A stretch of 64,000 bases of DNA from Lithospermum erythrorhizon (lineage: Eukaryota > Streptophyta > Magnoliopsida > Boraginales > Boraginaceae). Within the stretch, counting starts at the first letter, position 1; every line of letters starts with the position of its first letter. Position numbers and translations under genes: made by a program. Positions 1-11,900 of this stretch are shown piece after piece. The notes under the pieces are model-generated. The model saw only the letters and a program-made list of their open reading frames with translations. It was not told where the DNA came from and made no database searches. The DNA lies in contig JADFUC010002097.1 in NCBI GenBank assembly GCA_019722365.1, positions 1 through 64,000 on the forward strand, given 5' to 3'.

Positions 1-987
1 ATCATTGTACTTCGTTCAGTTACGTATTGCTTTCATTTACGAAGGCTAAATTCGATGTCGACATATCATATTCATTTCAACATTTCCAAATAATTTCAAT
101 CAACCAGGTTTTCAACTTTTCCCAGTTAGTTTAGCCATAACTACCGACCCACAATCCCACTAAGTTGTTTACTACCCAAATCGCTAAGATCGATTCCAAC
201 CTATTTGCTTAGCAGCTTATAATTCATATTTGTATCCCAAAAACAATCATCATAATGATCCATTAACTTATTTACATTAACCACCACATTTTAGCGAAAA
301 TCAGCCCACGATCACCCAGAAAGTCAATTCAACTATGACAAAACTTTCTACCGAATATCGATCGTTATCCAGTTTCCTATATATTATAATTTTAAGCCTG
401 AGCGATAATTCTATTCAATAATATATCCAAAAATTCCAAAAGTCAACCCAAAGTTCAAAATTCAACGGCCCTAAAAACATCAGAATTTTTCACATCAAGC
501 AATATTTCGACCCAATAACTAATTTACAACCCGAGAATCAATTAAGAGCAATAAAATTCAAAATATCAAAAGAATAAAACAAAAAGTCAAAGTTTGGGAG
601 ATTTCAAAATAGTCAAAAAGATCGCACCTTTTTACCTTGAAAGCGGCAGGGGATGATGAGGAGAAACTCTCCTTAAAATTTTAGCTCAAGCGAAGTGAAA
701 TTGAAAGAAAAGATCAAGCAAAAATGGTTGGAACTTCAATTTGTTTCTTTTCGTGTTTGGAGGAAGAAGAAAAGCAATTGGGTATGGTGTCTCTTAAGTA
801 ATTTTGAGGCTACATTAGCCCAAGCAGTGAAAGTCGTTACCTCTCGTTTTTAACTCAATTCGACAACTAACTTCGAACATTAACATTACTTTGAACATAA
901 AAAAAATATTTAGTAGGTTCCAAATGCGGAAAATAAAAATCTTATATTTTAGTTTATTTTATTAACGGGCCGCTACCGGTTATTACA
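1..987 (-). repeat. 3' LTR of the gypsy element (partial)
   Basis: This segment aligns by eye with 6730-7717: both share the run about taaattcgat, the agtcaa-rich block, the 'ccttgaaa ... gatgatgaggagaaactctcc' segment and the terminal ggttattaca. On the minus strand the LTR starts TGTAATAACC at 987 and runs off the window at position 1. Many small indels separate it from the other LTR, which points to an old insertion. Confidence 0.85.
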
Positions 988-1003
988 TTCTACCCACCTA
1001 ACA
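988..1003 (-). other. Polypurine tract before the 3' LTR
   Basis: On the minus strand the bases just before the LTR read GTTAGGTGGGTAGAA. They are preceded by a TTTCGAGGGCGAAATTTTTG block, the usual 3' junction of plant chromoviruses. It would have primed plus-strand DNA synthesis. Confidence 0.7.
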
Positions 1004-1075
1004 AAAATTTCGCCCTCGAAATTTCCAACTCAGAATCACAAAAGGTATGAATCAAAACAACTAAGATCACTAACC

Positions 1076-1400
1076 TCAGACGAACAGCTGCGGGTAACGG
1101 TTTCTCATATCCTCACCATGACTCACAGCGTGAGCTATTACACTTTCGATGATTCCTCCCTTGAGAAACTTTACCAATTTACTTCCTGGTTCCTCAACAC
1201 CTTCTCTTTCGATCGAGATCTCTACGGTCCACTCTCGCCCAGGTCAAATACACATCGAGTCATCATTTGAAACTCTAAGATGTCGACTCATCCAAACACG
1301 TACTTCCTCGAAAGCAGACACATGGAGCAGCATCGCTGAATCTCTCAATTCTCTAGGCAAGGCTAAGCGGTAAGCCTCTTGCTCCGCTTTGTCAAGATTT
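1076..1400 (-). pseudogene. Integrase C-terminus and chromodomain remnant
   Basis: The minus-strand reading contains AYRLALPRELRD, the conserved segment after the integrase GPY/F region. After about 60 degenerate residues it ends in EDMRNRYPQLF-V-stop, the classic end of a chromovirus chromodomain ('...atWE.E..MR..YP.LF'). The chromodomain targets integration to particular chromatin. One or more stops and frameshifts break the stretch. The assignment is by motif recognition. Confidence 0.7.
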
Positions 1401-1863
1401 CAAGCGGCCTGATGTAGCGGGTTCGACTTCCTATACTCCCCGAACTTCTGTCGCACCGCTTCCATGGGAGAAATATCTTCGAAATACCGGTCGCTTACCT
1501 CGAATGACAAATTACACTTTCGTGCGTCGTCAGCGTCTTGCTTTATTACATCTGTGCAGATCTCGGAAATATTTGTTGTATCGCTTTTACCTACTACATC
1601 GAACTATCCACCAACTCGAGACCCATAAATCTCTCTTTCCCTACCTCGTTCCGGCATATCAGTCTACGCCCTCCGTCCATACAAAGCCCCGACGGTGCCA
1701 TCCCGATCTTGGAAACTTGGCCCCGGTATTATAAAAGCGAACTCCATTTCGGCAACTCCTGCCGTCCCGACTACAGGAGAAACTCAACTTTAAAGCTCTC
1801 GGCATTCCTCAGCGTCTGGTCGTTCTCTCGGATAACCCGTCCGTTTGAGGATGAAAGCGATAC

Positions 1864-2340
1864 TCAAATGGACGCCGTCCTGCGCCTCTTTGAAATCCTC
1901 CCCGAAAACCTAGAAGTGAACCTTGCGTCTATCGAAACAATACTCTCACGGCACCCATGCAATCTCGCCACTTGGTCTACATACATCTTGGCGACTTCTC
2001 CGGGCCATCGGTTTAACTGTAGGTAGAAAATGAGCGGTCTTAGATAGTCTATCACAATTATCCAAATCCCACGTCATTTTAACTTACGAGTTCACCGAGC
2101 TTGAACAAAAAGTCCATGGTGATCTTCTCCGTCCATAGGTATCGGTAGCAGCGGTTGCGGCAACCCAGCGGAAGGTTTATGGTCGATCTTGACTTTGTTG
2201 GCAAATCAAACGCCGCTACAAAATCTGCCATTTCCTTTCTTAAATCCCGACGCTGATAGTTCTCCACTTAAATTCGGTATATTTTGCCTCCCGGATGCAT
2301 ATTATATGAAGCATTGTGAGCCTCATCAAGATGATCTCTC
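1864..2340 (-). pseudogene. Integrase zinc-binding and core remnant
   Basis: Two minus-strand reading frames carry integrase sequence. In 2079-2267, KITMDFLFKL matches the 'W..I.MDF...LP' start of the rve core, preceded by a degraded zinc-binding segment. In 1864-2055, KMYVDQVARLHGC and RFTSRF match the chromovirus core (usually '..yv.eivrLHGvP.siVSDRDprFtSrFW'). The catalytic D is recognisable only as the degraded SIVSIDARF. A further upstream fragment around 2290-2340 resembles EAH...HPGG of the H2C2 finger region. The frames do not join without shifts, so this is a dead integrase. Confidence 0.8.
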
Positions 2341-2539
2341 CCTTTTTAGATTCGTGGTGGAGCACGACCGCTTTCGCTCTCTCCCCAACATGAGAATGCC
2401 GTCATCGCCCACTATAAACTCCGATTTGCCCTCGTTCGCCTCTGAACTAGGCCTCGCACTTTAAATACACTTACTGCTGTCTCCCCTATTTTTATCTAGT
2501 AGCCTTTGATGCCGCTTCATATAGACCAACAAGGATCCA

Positions 2540-2960
2540 TCGCTCCAACCTCCAAAGTCTACCCCGTCTGTTCCAACTCTCTCATGGCTCCTTCAACTTC
2601 CCTTTTCGGCTCAAAGGAATCCGCCACCACATTCTTTCCGGATGATATTCAATCGTCGGATCGTGGTCGCTCGAAACTGTCCATCTTATTTGTCTCAAAT
2701 TGACTCCCTACGGGTGGTGATATACTTCAAACTCTTGTGGTGCGTAAAATATGGCATTTAACCCAATGCAATTAGTGTCTCAAATTTTCTGGCCGAACTG
2801 TCGCCGGCCAACTCAGTCATGGGTAGGATTCTTCTCATGATTCTTGATTGTCGAGATACATGCGTTCGCTTCCCATTAAAATCGATACATGACCTAACAC
2901 GATGTGAGCATCGGCCTGCAATGCCCTCATTCCCCAGGCAGTAGTCTCAACACGGTGTAG
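2540..2960 (-). pseudogene. Retrotransposon RNase H remnant
   Basis: On the minus strand, the reading HKSLKYI followed by the degenerate stretch leading to NVVADSF matches the end of a gypsy RNase H ('DHKSLkYif.q.eln.RQrRW...yhpGKaNvvADaLSR'). It lies between RT (higher coordinates) and integrase (lower), as expected. Several stops are present. RNase H would have degraded the RNA strand during reverse transcription. Confidence 0.7.
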
Positions 2961-3229
2961 TCAACCTCCTCTTCAATTCATTGAAAGCAGGCATGCTCTT
3001 AATCTTTAAACAAATAAGGAAGGCGCCGCTTCGCATCCAGAAACTTGGTCGCCGGAGGCGGCTGATCAAATGTCTTGTGAATCTCTGTAATACCCAACTA
3101 AACCCAAGAAACTACCACCTCAATCACACTTGAAGGCCTCTCCCGATTCATCACCGCTTCCACATTTGTGGCTCAGCGCCTAACACCGTCGCCAGGTATG
3201 ACCCAGCGCTTCCCAAACCAAAATTCACA

Positions 3230-3850
3230 CTTTAGCTTAACGTACAATTGATTTACAGTAAAATTTCAATACTTTCCTCAAATGCTCTTCATGTTCGGCT
3301 CGCTCTTAGAATAAATTAGGATGTATTCAATAAATACCACCACGAACTTATCCAGAACTCCCGAAAAACACGATTAAATCGAGGGTCGTAGAAAGGCTGG
3401 CGATTGCATTTGTCGACCAAGCGGCATCGCCAAGAACTCATAGTGCCCGTGTATCTTGTATGAAAGCGGCGATTTTGATATGTCGTCCTCCTTAATTCTC
3501 AAGCGGTGATATCCAGAATGCTCCAGATCGATTTTTGAAAACACGCCGCATCCTTGGTGGTCAAAAGATCATCGATCGCGCGGCGGGTAGCGGTTCTTAA
3601 TAGTCACTTTGTTCAGAAGCTATGGGTAATCAATACAAAGCCTCGTCGTTCCATCCTTGCTCTTGACGAACAATGCTTTGGAGAACTCCAAGGAGAATAA
3701 CTTCGACTGATAAGCCGCTGCTCGGCAACTCCTGCTGTGCGTATTCAGCTCCTTTAACTTCTGCTTTGGAGCCATTACATGCGAGTGCCATAGATATCGA
3801 ACCGTCCACATGCAGCTTATTCGAAAATTCAATCTCTACGTTGGGTAGTC
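3230..3850 (-). pseudogene. Reverse transcriptase remnant (gypsy)
   Basis: The minus strand shows ALFVKSKDGTTRLCIDYP (RT motif '..vlFVkKKDGs.RlCiDYR'), then KIDL, SGYHRLRIKEDDI (usual SGYHQiRik..Di) and YEFLAMPLG. The catalytic region is VVFIEYILIYSKS where active copies have F(I/V)DDILIYS, so both catalytic aspartates are lost or displaced. The order is right for gypsy RT. Frameshifts separate the blocks, so no enzyme could be made. Confidence 0.85.
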
Positions 3851-4600
3851 ACGGCAAATCCTTGATACATCCTCGAATTTCCTCACAATGGGACATTTTT
3901 GACAGGCTCGTACTTTCTTGAGGATTCGTTGCGTGACGAATACCCGATGCATCCGCAGTTAACCAGGGCTTAACGAGATCACAGGCGGTAATTCGCCATA
4001 TCTCGGCGATTAGTAATTCGGGCCTACCGGGGCTAGTAAACCTAATCTCCTTCACGATGACAATTTATTACAGCGTGGTGTTTCCCAGCCCGATGCGTTC
4101 GATATCAAGTGAAATCCACTAACTTCGAGGTAGCAGTCTCTTACAATACTATGATTATCGGCCTTAAGGAACAATTACTATAAACTTCTAATTACCTCAA
4201 CCGACACTCCCGCGGTGTCATTATAATCAAAAGGTAATCTCGGATGTTAAATAACTTCAAGGCGACCTTTTAGCAAAATTGAGGAGATATAAAGAGTGTG
4301 GCTCCGGAATCAAGCGATACGCGGCGTGAACCATGTAAAAGATAAATTACTGTTGTTACCATTCTCGAAGCTATCCCGTGCCTCTGTTTAGCGTGGCTGC
4401 GTTAATACGCCTACGCCCGTGCCAACTCCACTCATCACGCTACCCTTCGCCCCGCCGATGCGCACAATCCCCTCGGTCTGACTCTGCCGTCCTCGAGCCG
4501 GCCACCCGTACCACGAGATCCTTTCTCCCGAACTAGAAGTTGAAGCGGAAGGGGAACACTCTACGCGTACCCAGCGTAAGAAGGACATACGTTAGCAAAA
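3850..4600 (-). pseudogene. Pol N-terminal (protease/linker) remnant
   Basis: This stretch lies between the gag zinc knuckle and RT, where the aspartic protease belongs. At 3849-4055 (minus) the 68-residue frame resembles the linker ahead of RT (usual '..aflayv.d...e....ip.V.eFpDVFP..LPGLPP..EieF.I'): ALRR-type spacing, SKMSHCEEIRGC and a separate GRPELLIAE piece. I cannot see a clear D-S/T-G protease active site. At 4388-4588 a frame rich in G, S and V may be the gag-protease linker. Confidence 0.45.
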
Positions 4601-5370
4601 TGCCCGGTTGTTGACGCCGAAAACCGTCACCTGCAGTGTGACAATCCCTCGCCTTGTGCCCAGCTACGCCCATACGTGCTTGAGCATGCACGTCGGCGAA
4701 CGCCCGAGATACGCGTGAAAACCACTCCTACAGAATGCGGCGAAAGCCCACTGGTCTGGGTCGAACAGATGGTGCACTGAAATGACTCTGTCCTGGGCGG
4801 TGCTGCTGAAAGTTCCTCTGGAATCCCTGTCGGTATGGCCCTGTAGCTCCAGTCACATCGGACCTCCCCCTCTTTTCACCCCTGGATTCTGCTATGTCCC
4901 TACTCCCGCTGCAGCCTTTGCATTCTTCAAGCTGGTGGCGGGTGTAAGTGAACAAGGGCTGACCTCTCCAGTCTGTAATCTCAGCCTGGCGGAAACCCGC
5001 GATCTGCGGTTCGGTGGGGTACCTCCAGGAATCAAGCAGACGAGTCGTTAAACCTCTCGCCATTACCCATTCCTACTCCCCTTGTTGCATCTAAGCCGGC
5101 TCCTTTCTCATCGCGTACATATGAGTCTCCAAACAAAAAATTTGCCTAAGAGTTCCCGAATCTAACCCAGTGATCGGCATCGCCCCTAGTCATGTGATCT
5201 TTGTGGACATGGTTCCTGACTCCGAGCTCCTCCCGGAGCAAACGGTACACATGAGCTTCACCTTTCGTCCCATAAACCCGTCGGTTCAAACATTCTCAAT
5301 GCCTCCGAAAGTCGTCGCAACCTCCGATTGTCGGAACTCTGAGAAGGTGGTCCCGCTAGCAGTTAAAAGC
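4600..5370 (-). pseudogene. gag remnant with degenerate zinc knuckle
   Basis: Near 4630-4690 the minus strand reads GVAGHKARDC, the second half of a CX2CX4HX4C zinc knuckle; the upstream cysteines are degraded. Just upstream (4728-5063, minus) is a basic, glutamine- and proline-rich stretch with RGEKRGRSDV and RNFQQHRPGQ, typical of the segment between the capsid domain and zinc knuckle of chromovirus gag. The capsid-like part (5070-5370) is too degraded for a confident match. The knuckle would have bound element RNA. Confidence 0.7.
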
Positions 5371-5379
5371 GGAAACTGC

Positions 5380-5393
5380 GGCTCGATACCGTA
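5380..5393 (-). other. Primer-binding site (Met-tRNA type)
   Basis: The minus strand reads ACGGTATCGAGCC directly inside the 5' LTR, close to the common plant PBS TTGGTATCAGAGCC complementary to initiator Met-tRNA. It fixes the inner border of the LTR to about 5395. One indel and several substitutions show decay. Confidence 0.65.
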
Positions 5394-5394
5394 A

Positions 5395-7717
5395 TTGCTT
5401 AACGACCGCCTCAATTCGTCGCCACCGAGTTGGAGTAAATCATAAACTTTATATCGAGTGTCGATGGTTGACACGAAAATCTTTTGTTTAAAAACCGGTA
5501 GAACACGGCGGTTTGATAAAAATCAAATAGTTCGGCGAAAACATTGACATACAAAATTTAACCATCGTGGCATTTAATGACTTAGGAAACATAAAACACC
5601 TTGACAACCAAGTCACAAAATGTACCACAAAATATCTCTTACAATTTCAACATCTCCAAAATCAAAAGTAAGCTGTTTACATCGAAGTAATGAAAGAGAA
5701 TTTGCCAGAGGATCTAGCGACCCGTCTACCGCCTAAATAAAGTCACGGACGCTCATGAACTTCAACCCGGCTTCAAAAGGGCACTGTCAATGCGAAGGTG
5801 GGAAAGGGGAATGCTTCGGCGGCTTAGTGGGGAAGCGGATCGTAGGGATGGTAACTTACCCGTATCAGATGTAGTATACAATAAAGGGATAAACATATAC
5901 GTAGATGCGTAGCAATAAGATGAATAAATACGTTTGTACATATATATATAACACGAAATATGCTTACTCAGGGCATCATCGATAAGCGTCTTGTAGAAAA
6001 CTTCGACTTACGTTAACTTTCGTACCATATTTAGCGTCCATGACAACAATGCTGCAAAATTTCACGACACGTTAATGCTCGCGACCGCAAATAAACAGTT
6101 GCAAAGGAAACCCGCGATAACGTCAAATATAACAATTCATCCGCTTTTCGGCGAACTCGCCGCGAGCATGGCAACAACACTTATCGCTGCAAACGGGGAG
6201 GCTCACCGCCGAGCGCCCAGCGTCGTCATATCGCGCTTTTCAGCGGGCTCGCGCGGTACAGCGTCGTCTCAGCGTCCACCGTCGAGCAATCCTGATAAGC
6301 GTTTGCACAAAATGCGTCGGACAATGGCCAAGCAGCGACTAATCTCGATACTTAACATGCATATCCGCCTTGACTACAACCAATTACGTCTGAAAACTTT
6401 GAACTCAAGCAGAATCGCTCCAGCGTCGTCCATAACGCAATATACCGACATGAATACGGGGAATACACTCGGCGTAACTATACTAAAAATTACACTTAAA
6501 CATAAATAAGATAACAAGCGAGTGATAAATCCCACTTTGGCTAGTACCATTTAAGCCCAATGATCAATCGATCCTCTTGGCGTTCCCGTCAGAGCCACAA
6601 CAGAAACATTTCGAAAATATAATCACAACTCGTAACCATTTCACCCCCTTTATCCTAACTTAAATTCCAGACTTTTTAACCCATTTCAGTTATAAATTGA
6701 CAACTTACGTAAAGATTACTAATTATATTTCAACAACAATTTAGGTGAAAACCTCGCTCTAGGGCTAAATTCGATAATCGGCTATCCTATTCAAATTTCC
6801 AACATTTTCCAAATAATTTCAATCAGCCAGTTTTTGACTTTTCCCAATTAATTTAGCCATAACTCACCGACCCCCAATCTTTAAGTTAGGTTTACTACCC
6901 GAGAATCCACTAAGATCAATTCAACCTATTTGCTTCAACAACATAATTCCTGAAATTGTATCCCAAAACAATCACGATAGATCCATTTGCTTATTTACAT
7001 TAACACGCATTTTAGCGAAAGTCAACCACGCTTGAAAGTCAATTCAAGCTATGTAACTTTCTACCCCAATGCTCGGTCATTATCAATTCCTATATTATAA
7101 TTTAAGCACAGAGCGATAATTCTATTCCAATAATATCCAAAATTCCAAAAGTCAACCCAAATTCAAAAAGTCAACGGCCCTAAAACGACCACAATTTTCA
7201 CGCCAGGCACAATGTTTAAGTCAATAATAACTAATTTACAACCCGAATCCAATTAGAGCGATAAAATTCAAAATATCAAAAAGTCAACAAAAGTGAAAGT
7301 TGGGAGATTTCACAAAATACTCAAAAAGATCGCACCTTTTTACCTTGAAACGACGGGGATGATGAGGAGAAACTCTCCTGAAAATTTGGCTCAGCAAGGT
7401 GCGAGAAAATTGAGAAAGAAAGATCAAGCAAAAAATGGTGGAACTTCTGTTTCTTTTCGGCTGGAGGAAGAAGAAAGCAATTGGGTTTTGGGCTTTAAAT
7501 GGTGTCTCTTAAGTGGGCTGGGCCCATTAGCCCAAACGGTGAAAGTCCGCGCGTTTTAACTCGATCGTTACCTCTCGTTTTAACTTCAATTCGACAACTA
7601 ACTTCCGAACATTAACATTCACGAACATAAAAAATATATTTAGTAGGTTCAAATTCACGGAAATAAATAAAAATCTCATATTTGGTTATTTATTAACGAG
7701 TCGCTACGGTTATTACA
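5395..7717 (-). repeat. 5' LTR of the gypsy element
   Basis: An LTR of about 2.3 kb with its minus-strand start TGTAATAACC at 7717 and its inner end near GTCGTTAAGC at 5395-5405. The 6730-7717 part matches 1-987. The 5420-5700 part resembles, in opposite orientation, the 3' part of the plus-strand LTR at 37840-38167 (shared GCCACGATGGTTAAA and TGTCAACCAT), so the two elements belong to related families. A plus-strand reading frame of 144 codons at 6075-6509 lies antisense inside the LTR and is not taken as a gene. Confidence 0.75.
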
Positions 7718-8201
7718 AATGGGCCATAGGGAGGCGGTTTGGCAGTGGGAATTGGATTATAATGGGGGAATTTCACCCTTGAAACTCACCGTGTGTTGTG
7801 CTATATATAGTGTTGTGCGTGTATATCTTTGCATCGACCCCTCTCATTCACTTGCTCCACTTCTTGACCTTTCAAGTAAAAAAGTCTCTCCTCTTTCCCT
7901 CCTTATTTTGGCCGAACCCCCTCCTCCTTAGGAAGCAAATAGTTTTCTTTTCTTAGTTGCTTCGTTTCGACTTTTTGTCGTCTTTAGTAAACGAGGAAGA
8001 GTTCGGTCAATTTCTTTGGTGTGGACTTTCTTGGAGATACTTTCATGTTGGTATTATTGGAGGCTCATTCATTTCCTTCCATTAAATTATTCGGGAATAA
8101 CGGTATACTCGTAGTTTGTATTTATTGTTTTTATATCAGTATTATCACAGGATTTGTATCCGATTGGTTTAAAACTTTTAGATACGATGTAGAATCCAAC
8201 A
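7718..8201 (+). repeat. 3' portion of a copia-type LTR
   Basis: The end GATACGATGTAGAATCCAACA at 8181-8201 and its upstream part (GTATCCGATTGGTTT) nearly match the end of the LTR at 27376-28161. The segment 'ctttggtgtggac..cttggaga' also has its counterpart there. The LTR's 5' part is missing, replaced by the gypsy element that ends at 7717, so the gypsy element probably inserted into this LTR. What follows (8202-8405) shows no PBS or gene that I can recognise. Confidence 0.6.
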
Positions 8202-8405
8202 AGTTATTCCCTTGACTAGTGGCTCATTTAAGCTCATTTGAACTTGTTGTAATGAACCTGGCACATAATAATCAAGTCTTAATTTGTCCATCAAATGGGT
8301 CATACTAATGAAGGCGTTTGAGGTATCAACTCAACTTCTTTATTAGATTAAAATTGCCATAACCCTTTAAGTTTTGGGAAATTATTTTTGTTATAGTTAC
8401 TTGAA

Positions 8406-9430
8406 TTAATATATAAAAGTAGCAAATAGAGTATAACAACTTGTGAAAGAAGTTAAAAGCGGTAGGCTTCTGATAGATCGACAAATCGGATCCCCAGGTG
8501 GAAAACTATGGTAGAGTTCTCTGAAATTAGCTATAGTTGTGAGCTGCAGGAAAATATTCTTAGATCCTTGTCCTTGTACTTTCGTATTCAAACTAGATAT
8601 AACCTGAGATAAAGAAAGATTCAAAACAAAATATATAGTATGAGGTGAGGTAGGAATTTCTAAAAATATACTTAATATGATTGCTTCCATTATATGGTTG
8701 CGTAATGAAGATATATATATGTGTTTCGTTATTTGTATGGATTGTATGTTAAAGCTTCACTAAATAGAATGATATTAATTATTAAATGAGCAACGTGATT
8801 GAATATGAGGTAATGGTTTAAAATGTAAAGCAAGATAGATCATGTTAAATGAAGAGGGAAAACTTATAATATTTGTGTTGGTGGCATACAGTGAAATAAA
8901 ATTTTTGTTTGTGTGATTTTATTTTGTGATATGGTATGATTGAGACGATTTGTGAAGTTGTGCTTTTTTCCATTTAGAAGAGAAGTTATTCTTGATACTA
9001 GTAAGTTGTTGAGGTGTATAATTGAGTTGGTTAAAATGATGTATTTCTCTGAGTCCAAAGCGTCGAGGTTCTTAACAAGAAAAAAGTGATAATTTGGATG
9101 TGATAGTTCCCAATTTCTTCAGATGATAACTAGGATAATAGTATATTTATGTTTGGTGATTTGAAATGAAAAGAATTGTAATAAGTCCATAGAGGTGAAA
9201 TTATAGGGCATGAACGAAAGAGATGATTAATCATTTCTTGGTCATGACTACAAAAAATACAATTTGTTGTAATGAGTTTTTTGTTCTATGAGATATGTTA
9301 ACTAAAGTAGGCAGTCGATTAAGGAGCAATTTCTAGAGGAAGACTTTGATTTTTTGTGGAATACGAAGTTTTCAAAGATGTTTCCAAATGTGTTTGGGAA
9401 GGTAAGAAAAATTGGTTGGTGTTTGAATGT
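8406..9430 (-). mobile_element. LINE (L1-type) 3' fragment: zf-RVT and RNase H
   Basis: On the minus strand at 9190-9400 the reading WKHL...LRIPQKIKVFL is followed by CIFCSHDQEMINHLFRSCP. This fits the reverse-transcriptase zinc-binding domain (zf-RVT) of plant LINEs: 'P.Kik.FlW', then C-x2-C, H and C ligands. Downstream on the same strand, 8406-8690 (94 codons, MEAIILSIFLEI... SLSQVISSLNTK) resembles the RVT_3 RNase H segment ('.Ea.all.gl..a...g......eSDs...v..l'). The order zf-RVT then RNase H is correct. The stretch between them is broken by stops. The RT itself is absent. Confidence 0.6.
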
Positions 9431-9599
9431 TGTTTTGATGATTATGAAATATGTGATTATAGATAGACTTAGTTGTAGGTGTGGTATGTTTATGATTCGG
9501 TATCCAAGAGCTAGGAATTAATAGGCTTTACGTGAGTGTAATTTTTGATAATTGATGTTATTATTGTTGGGGGGAAAAGGGATACAAGTAAAGGTATAT

Positions 9600-11900
9600 T
9601 CCAAACTAGTCCATTAATTGTAGCCAGGTTATGAGGCCGTACTCAGCAATACTAATTCGCATACTTGATCATTCTCTTCAAGCTGATTTAAGTGACTTTC
9701 CTTCGGATCTGCTTGGAATGCAGCGCGTACTCTCCTCGAGTGCATAATAAATGGTCTGCTTTCACGGTGAGATGAAAAGGCTTCTATCATCTCACAGCCA
9801 GTTACTAATGTCAACTTGACGCCATCAACATCTTTCAACCCCGGCATATGCGCTGACTAGAGTCCTTTAGTCTTGGAATTTTCAAGTCGAAACTTCTTAA
9901 ATATTTAATGAAATGTGTTTTATACGTTCTTCACGAGTATATCCATTAGCCAACAAGAATTTTGTAAGCCTCTCACACGAGCCACAGGCTTTGTTTGAGT
10001 CGCGTCTAAGGCACTTAACTGATACGTACACATGTTGTGGAAAGCGGTATCAACAAAATCCTTGACATTGACATAGACTTAACTCGCTGACTCCATTGAG
10101 GAACCTACTCTTCGTATCCATCTGAAATAACTTAAACTTCATCGAGCATGCAAGGCTAAACAACGGTCGATAGCTTAATTAGCTTGTAACTGACAAAAGT
10201 TTCTTCAAAGTCGACACGCTTCCCACTTGTGGTATCCTTGTGCTAACGCTTGTCTTGTTCCTTGTAATGACTCAAGTTCATCGATATATTTTTTTTGAAT
10301 ATCCCTTGGTTACGATGATATTGTGATATTTGAATTCATGGCGCAGTTCCCCAAACATTCGTTCCTTTAGGCCGAACGATTCATAAATACATGGCACTTA
10401 TCGATGTTCATCTTAAGTGCCCATTGACATTTTTGGGCTCTACTTTGGATGAAGCAACTTTCACCAATTAAGATCCAGCCATTTTCCTATAATCCAGCAG
10501 TTCCTTCCTTCTCGTTGTCGCCAAGCTTGATCGAGTTGACGATGATGTTATCGACATGATGATTCTTTTGGATTCTCTTGGCTGGTTATATCGAATAGTT
10601 GTCGTCACTTAGCGTTGTTGTCTGGTTCATCGGTTGTGACTTCAGTTCTTAATCGTATTCTTTGTTATTAAGCGAGGTGTACCCGACCTGCATTATCTTG
10701 CATGTTTCAACCCTTAATCGACACTTTCACATTCATGAATTCCGCGACAACTTTGGTTCTGGTTTATTGAACACCGCCTTGATGCTTTGTTGTTTACGGG
10801 TACCCTAGAATATCCGCCCGTCAATTTTGACCTTCGAACTTTTGCCTAAGGTTGACGATCGACAAGAATATAGCATAAACTACAAATATGAAAATATTGA
10901 ACATTTGGTTTCTCTCCCTCCACGTATTTCATAATTTGTGTTGTTAAATTGTTGCCTTGCCAGAAGGCTGATCCGATTGTGAATGTGACATGCGTGTTTA
11001 TAATATGAGTCGAGTGAGCTCTTTGGCATGGAGCATACGAGCCATCTCTGAATGAAATGCGATTCTTCCTTTCTACAACGCCATTACGGTGAGGTGTAAA
11101 AGGGGAGGAGGAATTCGTAGTGATGCCTTCAATAGCACAAAATTAAAGGCCGAATTTTCAAACTCCTCTTAAATGGAATACTGATTTGGATATGTGCTCT
11201 TGCCAGGACAATCGACTTCTTAAATACTTCAAAGGTGTACGATTTTTTCTCTTGTGATTTCTCTAGCTAATATGCGAGGTAATCATCAACACGCACATAA
11301 ACGTGCCTCCTCCGTATCTTTAAACTTGCGTCGACCGAACGGATCACTTGTGGGTGATTACAATGCAGGATAGGCATATGTTCAGCAACTTTTGGTGATA
11401 ACTCTTGAGTACATTTCCAAACTTGACATTCTTCGCACCACATTGTCTTTGATACTACAGTGTTGGTAGCCATCTGACCTCTTTTTGATATAAGTTATTG
11501 GATGTTTATGTAATTTGTGTGACTGGCTTCTTGTATCGCAATTCAACATTTCGCTCTTTACTGCTCACAGCTTTCCACAGATGTCCACATGTAACGATTG
11601 ATATGACTATTACCGCCGTGACTATTTGATCACAATTTGTTAACGGTACATCCTTGTTGAAAACACTTCGTACCATCATCAGCATAATTGGCCCGATGCT
11701 AATTAGATTAGTGCTCTGAACACATTGCTCCTTGTGATTAACAAATGCTTTTCTTAGGTCCACGCTTGTAACAATAAGGGGCAATGTGTGCACCCAACTG
11801 CGGTAGTAATGATACCATACTCGTCGGTCTACCGTCTTGAGGCGTTGGTGGTTTCTTAAATACAATTACCGGGCTTCTCTTTCTTGAACCCAATTCATGT
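9600..11900 (-). mobile_element. Ty1/copia gag-pol remnant
   Basis: The minus strand carries pieces of a copia polyprotein in the correct order. At 11506-11865 is a protease/pre-integrase-like frame (NKDVPLTN). At 11267-11473 is HVYVRVDDYLAY, the start of the copia integrase core ('..yvlvivDDySRyt'). At 11061-11097 is TPHRNGVVERKNR, the integrase PQQNGVVERKN motif. At 9629-9847 is FQADPKESHLNQ, the end of copia RT near RNase H ('RFQa.PkeSHl.avKrI'). Stops and frameshifts separate all blocks. No LTR was recognised at either end. The RT catalytic region (about 9850-10950) is too degraded to place. Confidence 0.75.

Larger units (their letters stand above)
1..7717 (-). mobile_element. Ty3/gypsy chromovirus (Tekay-like), decayed
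   Basis: A minus-strand LTR retrotransposon whose 3' LTR is cut by the left edge of the window. Read from 7717 downwards, the order is 5' LTR, PBS-like site, gag with a degenerate zinc knuckle, RT, RNase H, integrase, chromodomain, polypurine tract, 3' LTR. This domain order plus a chromodomain at the C-terminus of pol is diagnostic of plant chromoviruses. Both LTRs begin TGTAATAACCG at their minus-strand 5' ends (7717 and 987). Every domain is broken by stops and frameshifts, so the element is inactive. The 5 bp beyond the right end are aatgg; the matching target duplication would lie outside the window. The Tekay label is inferred from the pol C-terminus and the LTR junction style. Confidence 0.85.

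Noticed and set aside
1538..2026. 162-codon plus-strand open frame
   Set aside because: It is the complement of the minus-strand gypsy integrase region, whose motifs (YVDQVARLHG, RFTSRF) are clear.
5286..5474. 62-codon minus-strand frame first considered as gag N-terminus
   Set aside because: It spans the LTR end and the primer-binding site (GGTATCGAGCC), and its upper part aligns with the 3' part of the LTR at 37840-38167, so it cannot be gag.
6075..6509. 144-codon plus-strand open frame in GC-richer DNA
   Set aside because: It lies antisense within the 5' LTR of the minus-strand gypsy element (LTR limits set by the PBS at 5380 and TGTAATAACC at 7717). No motif, start context or homology is visible.
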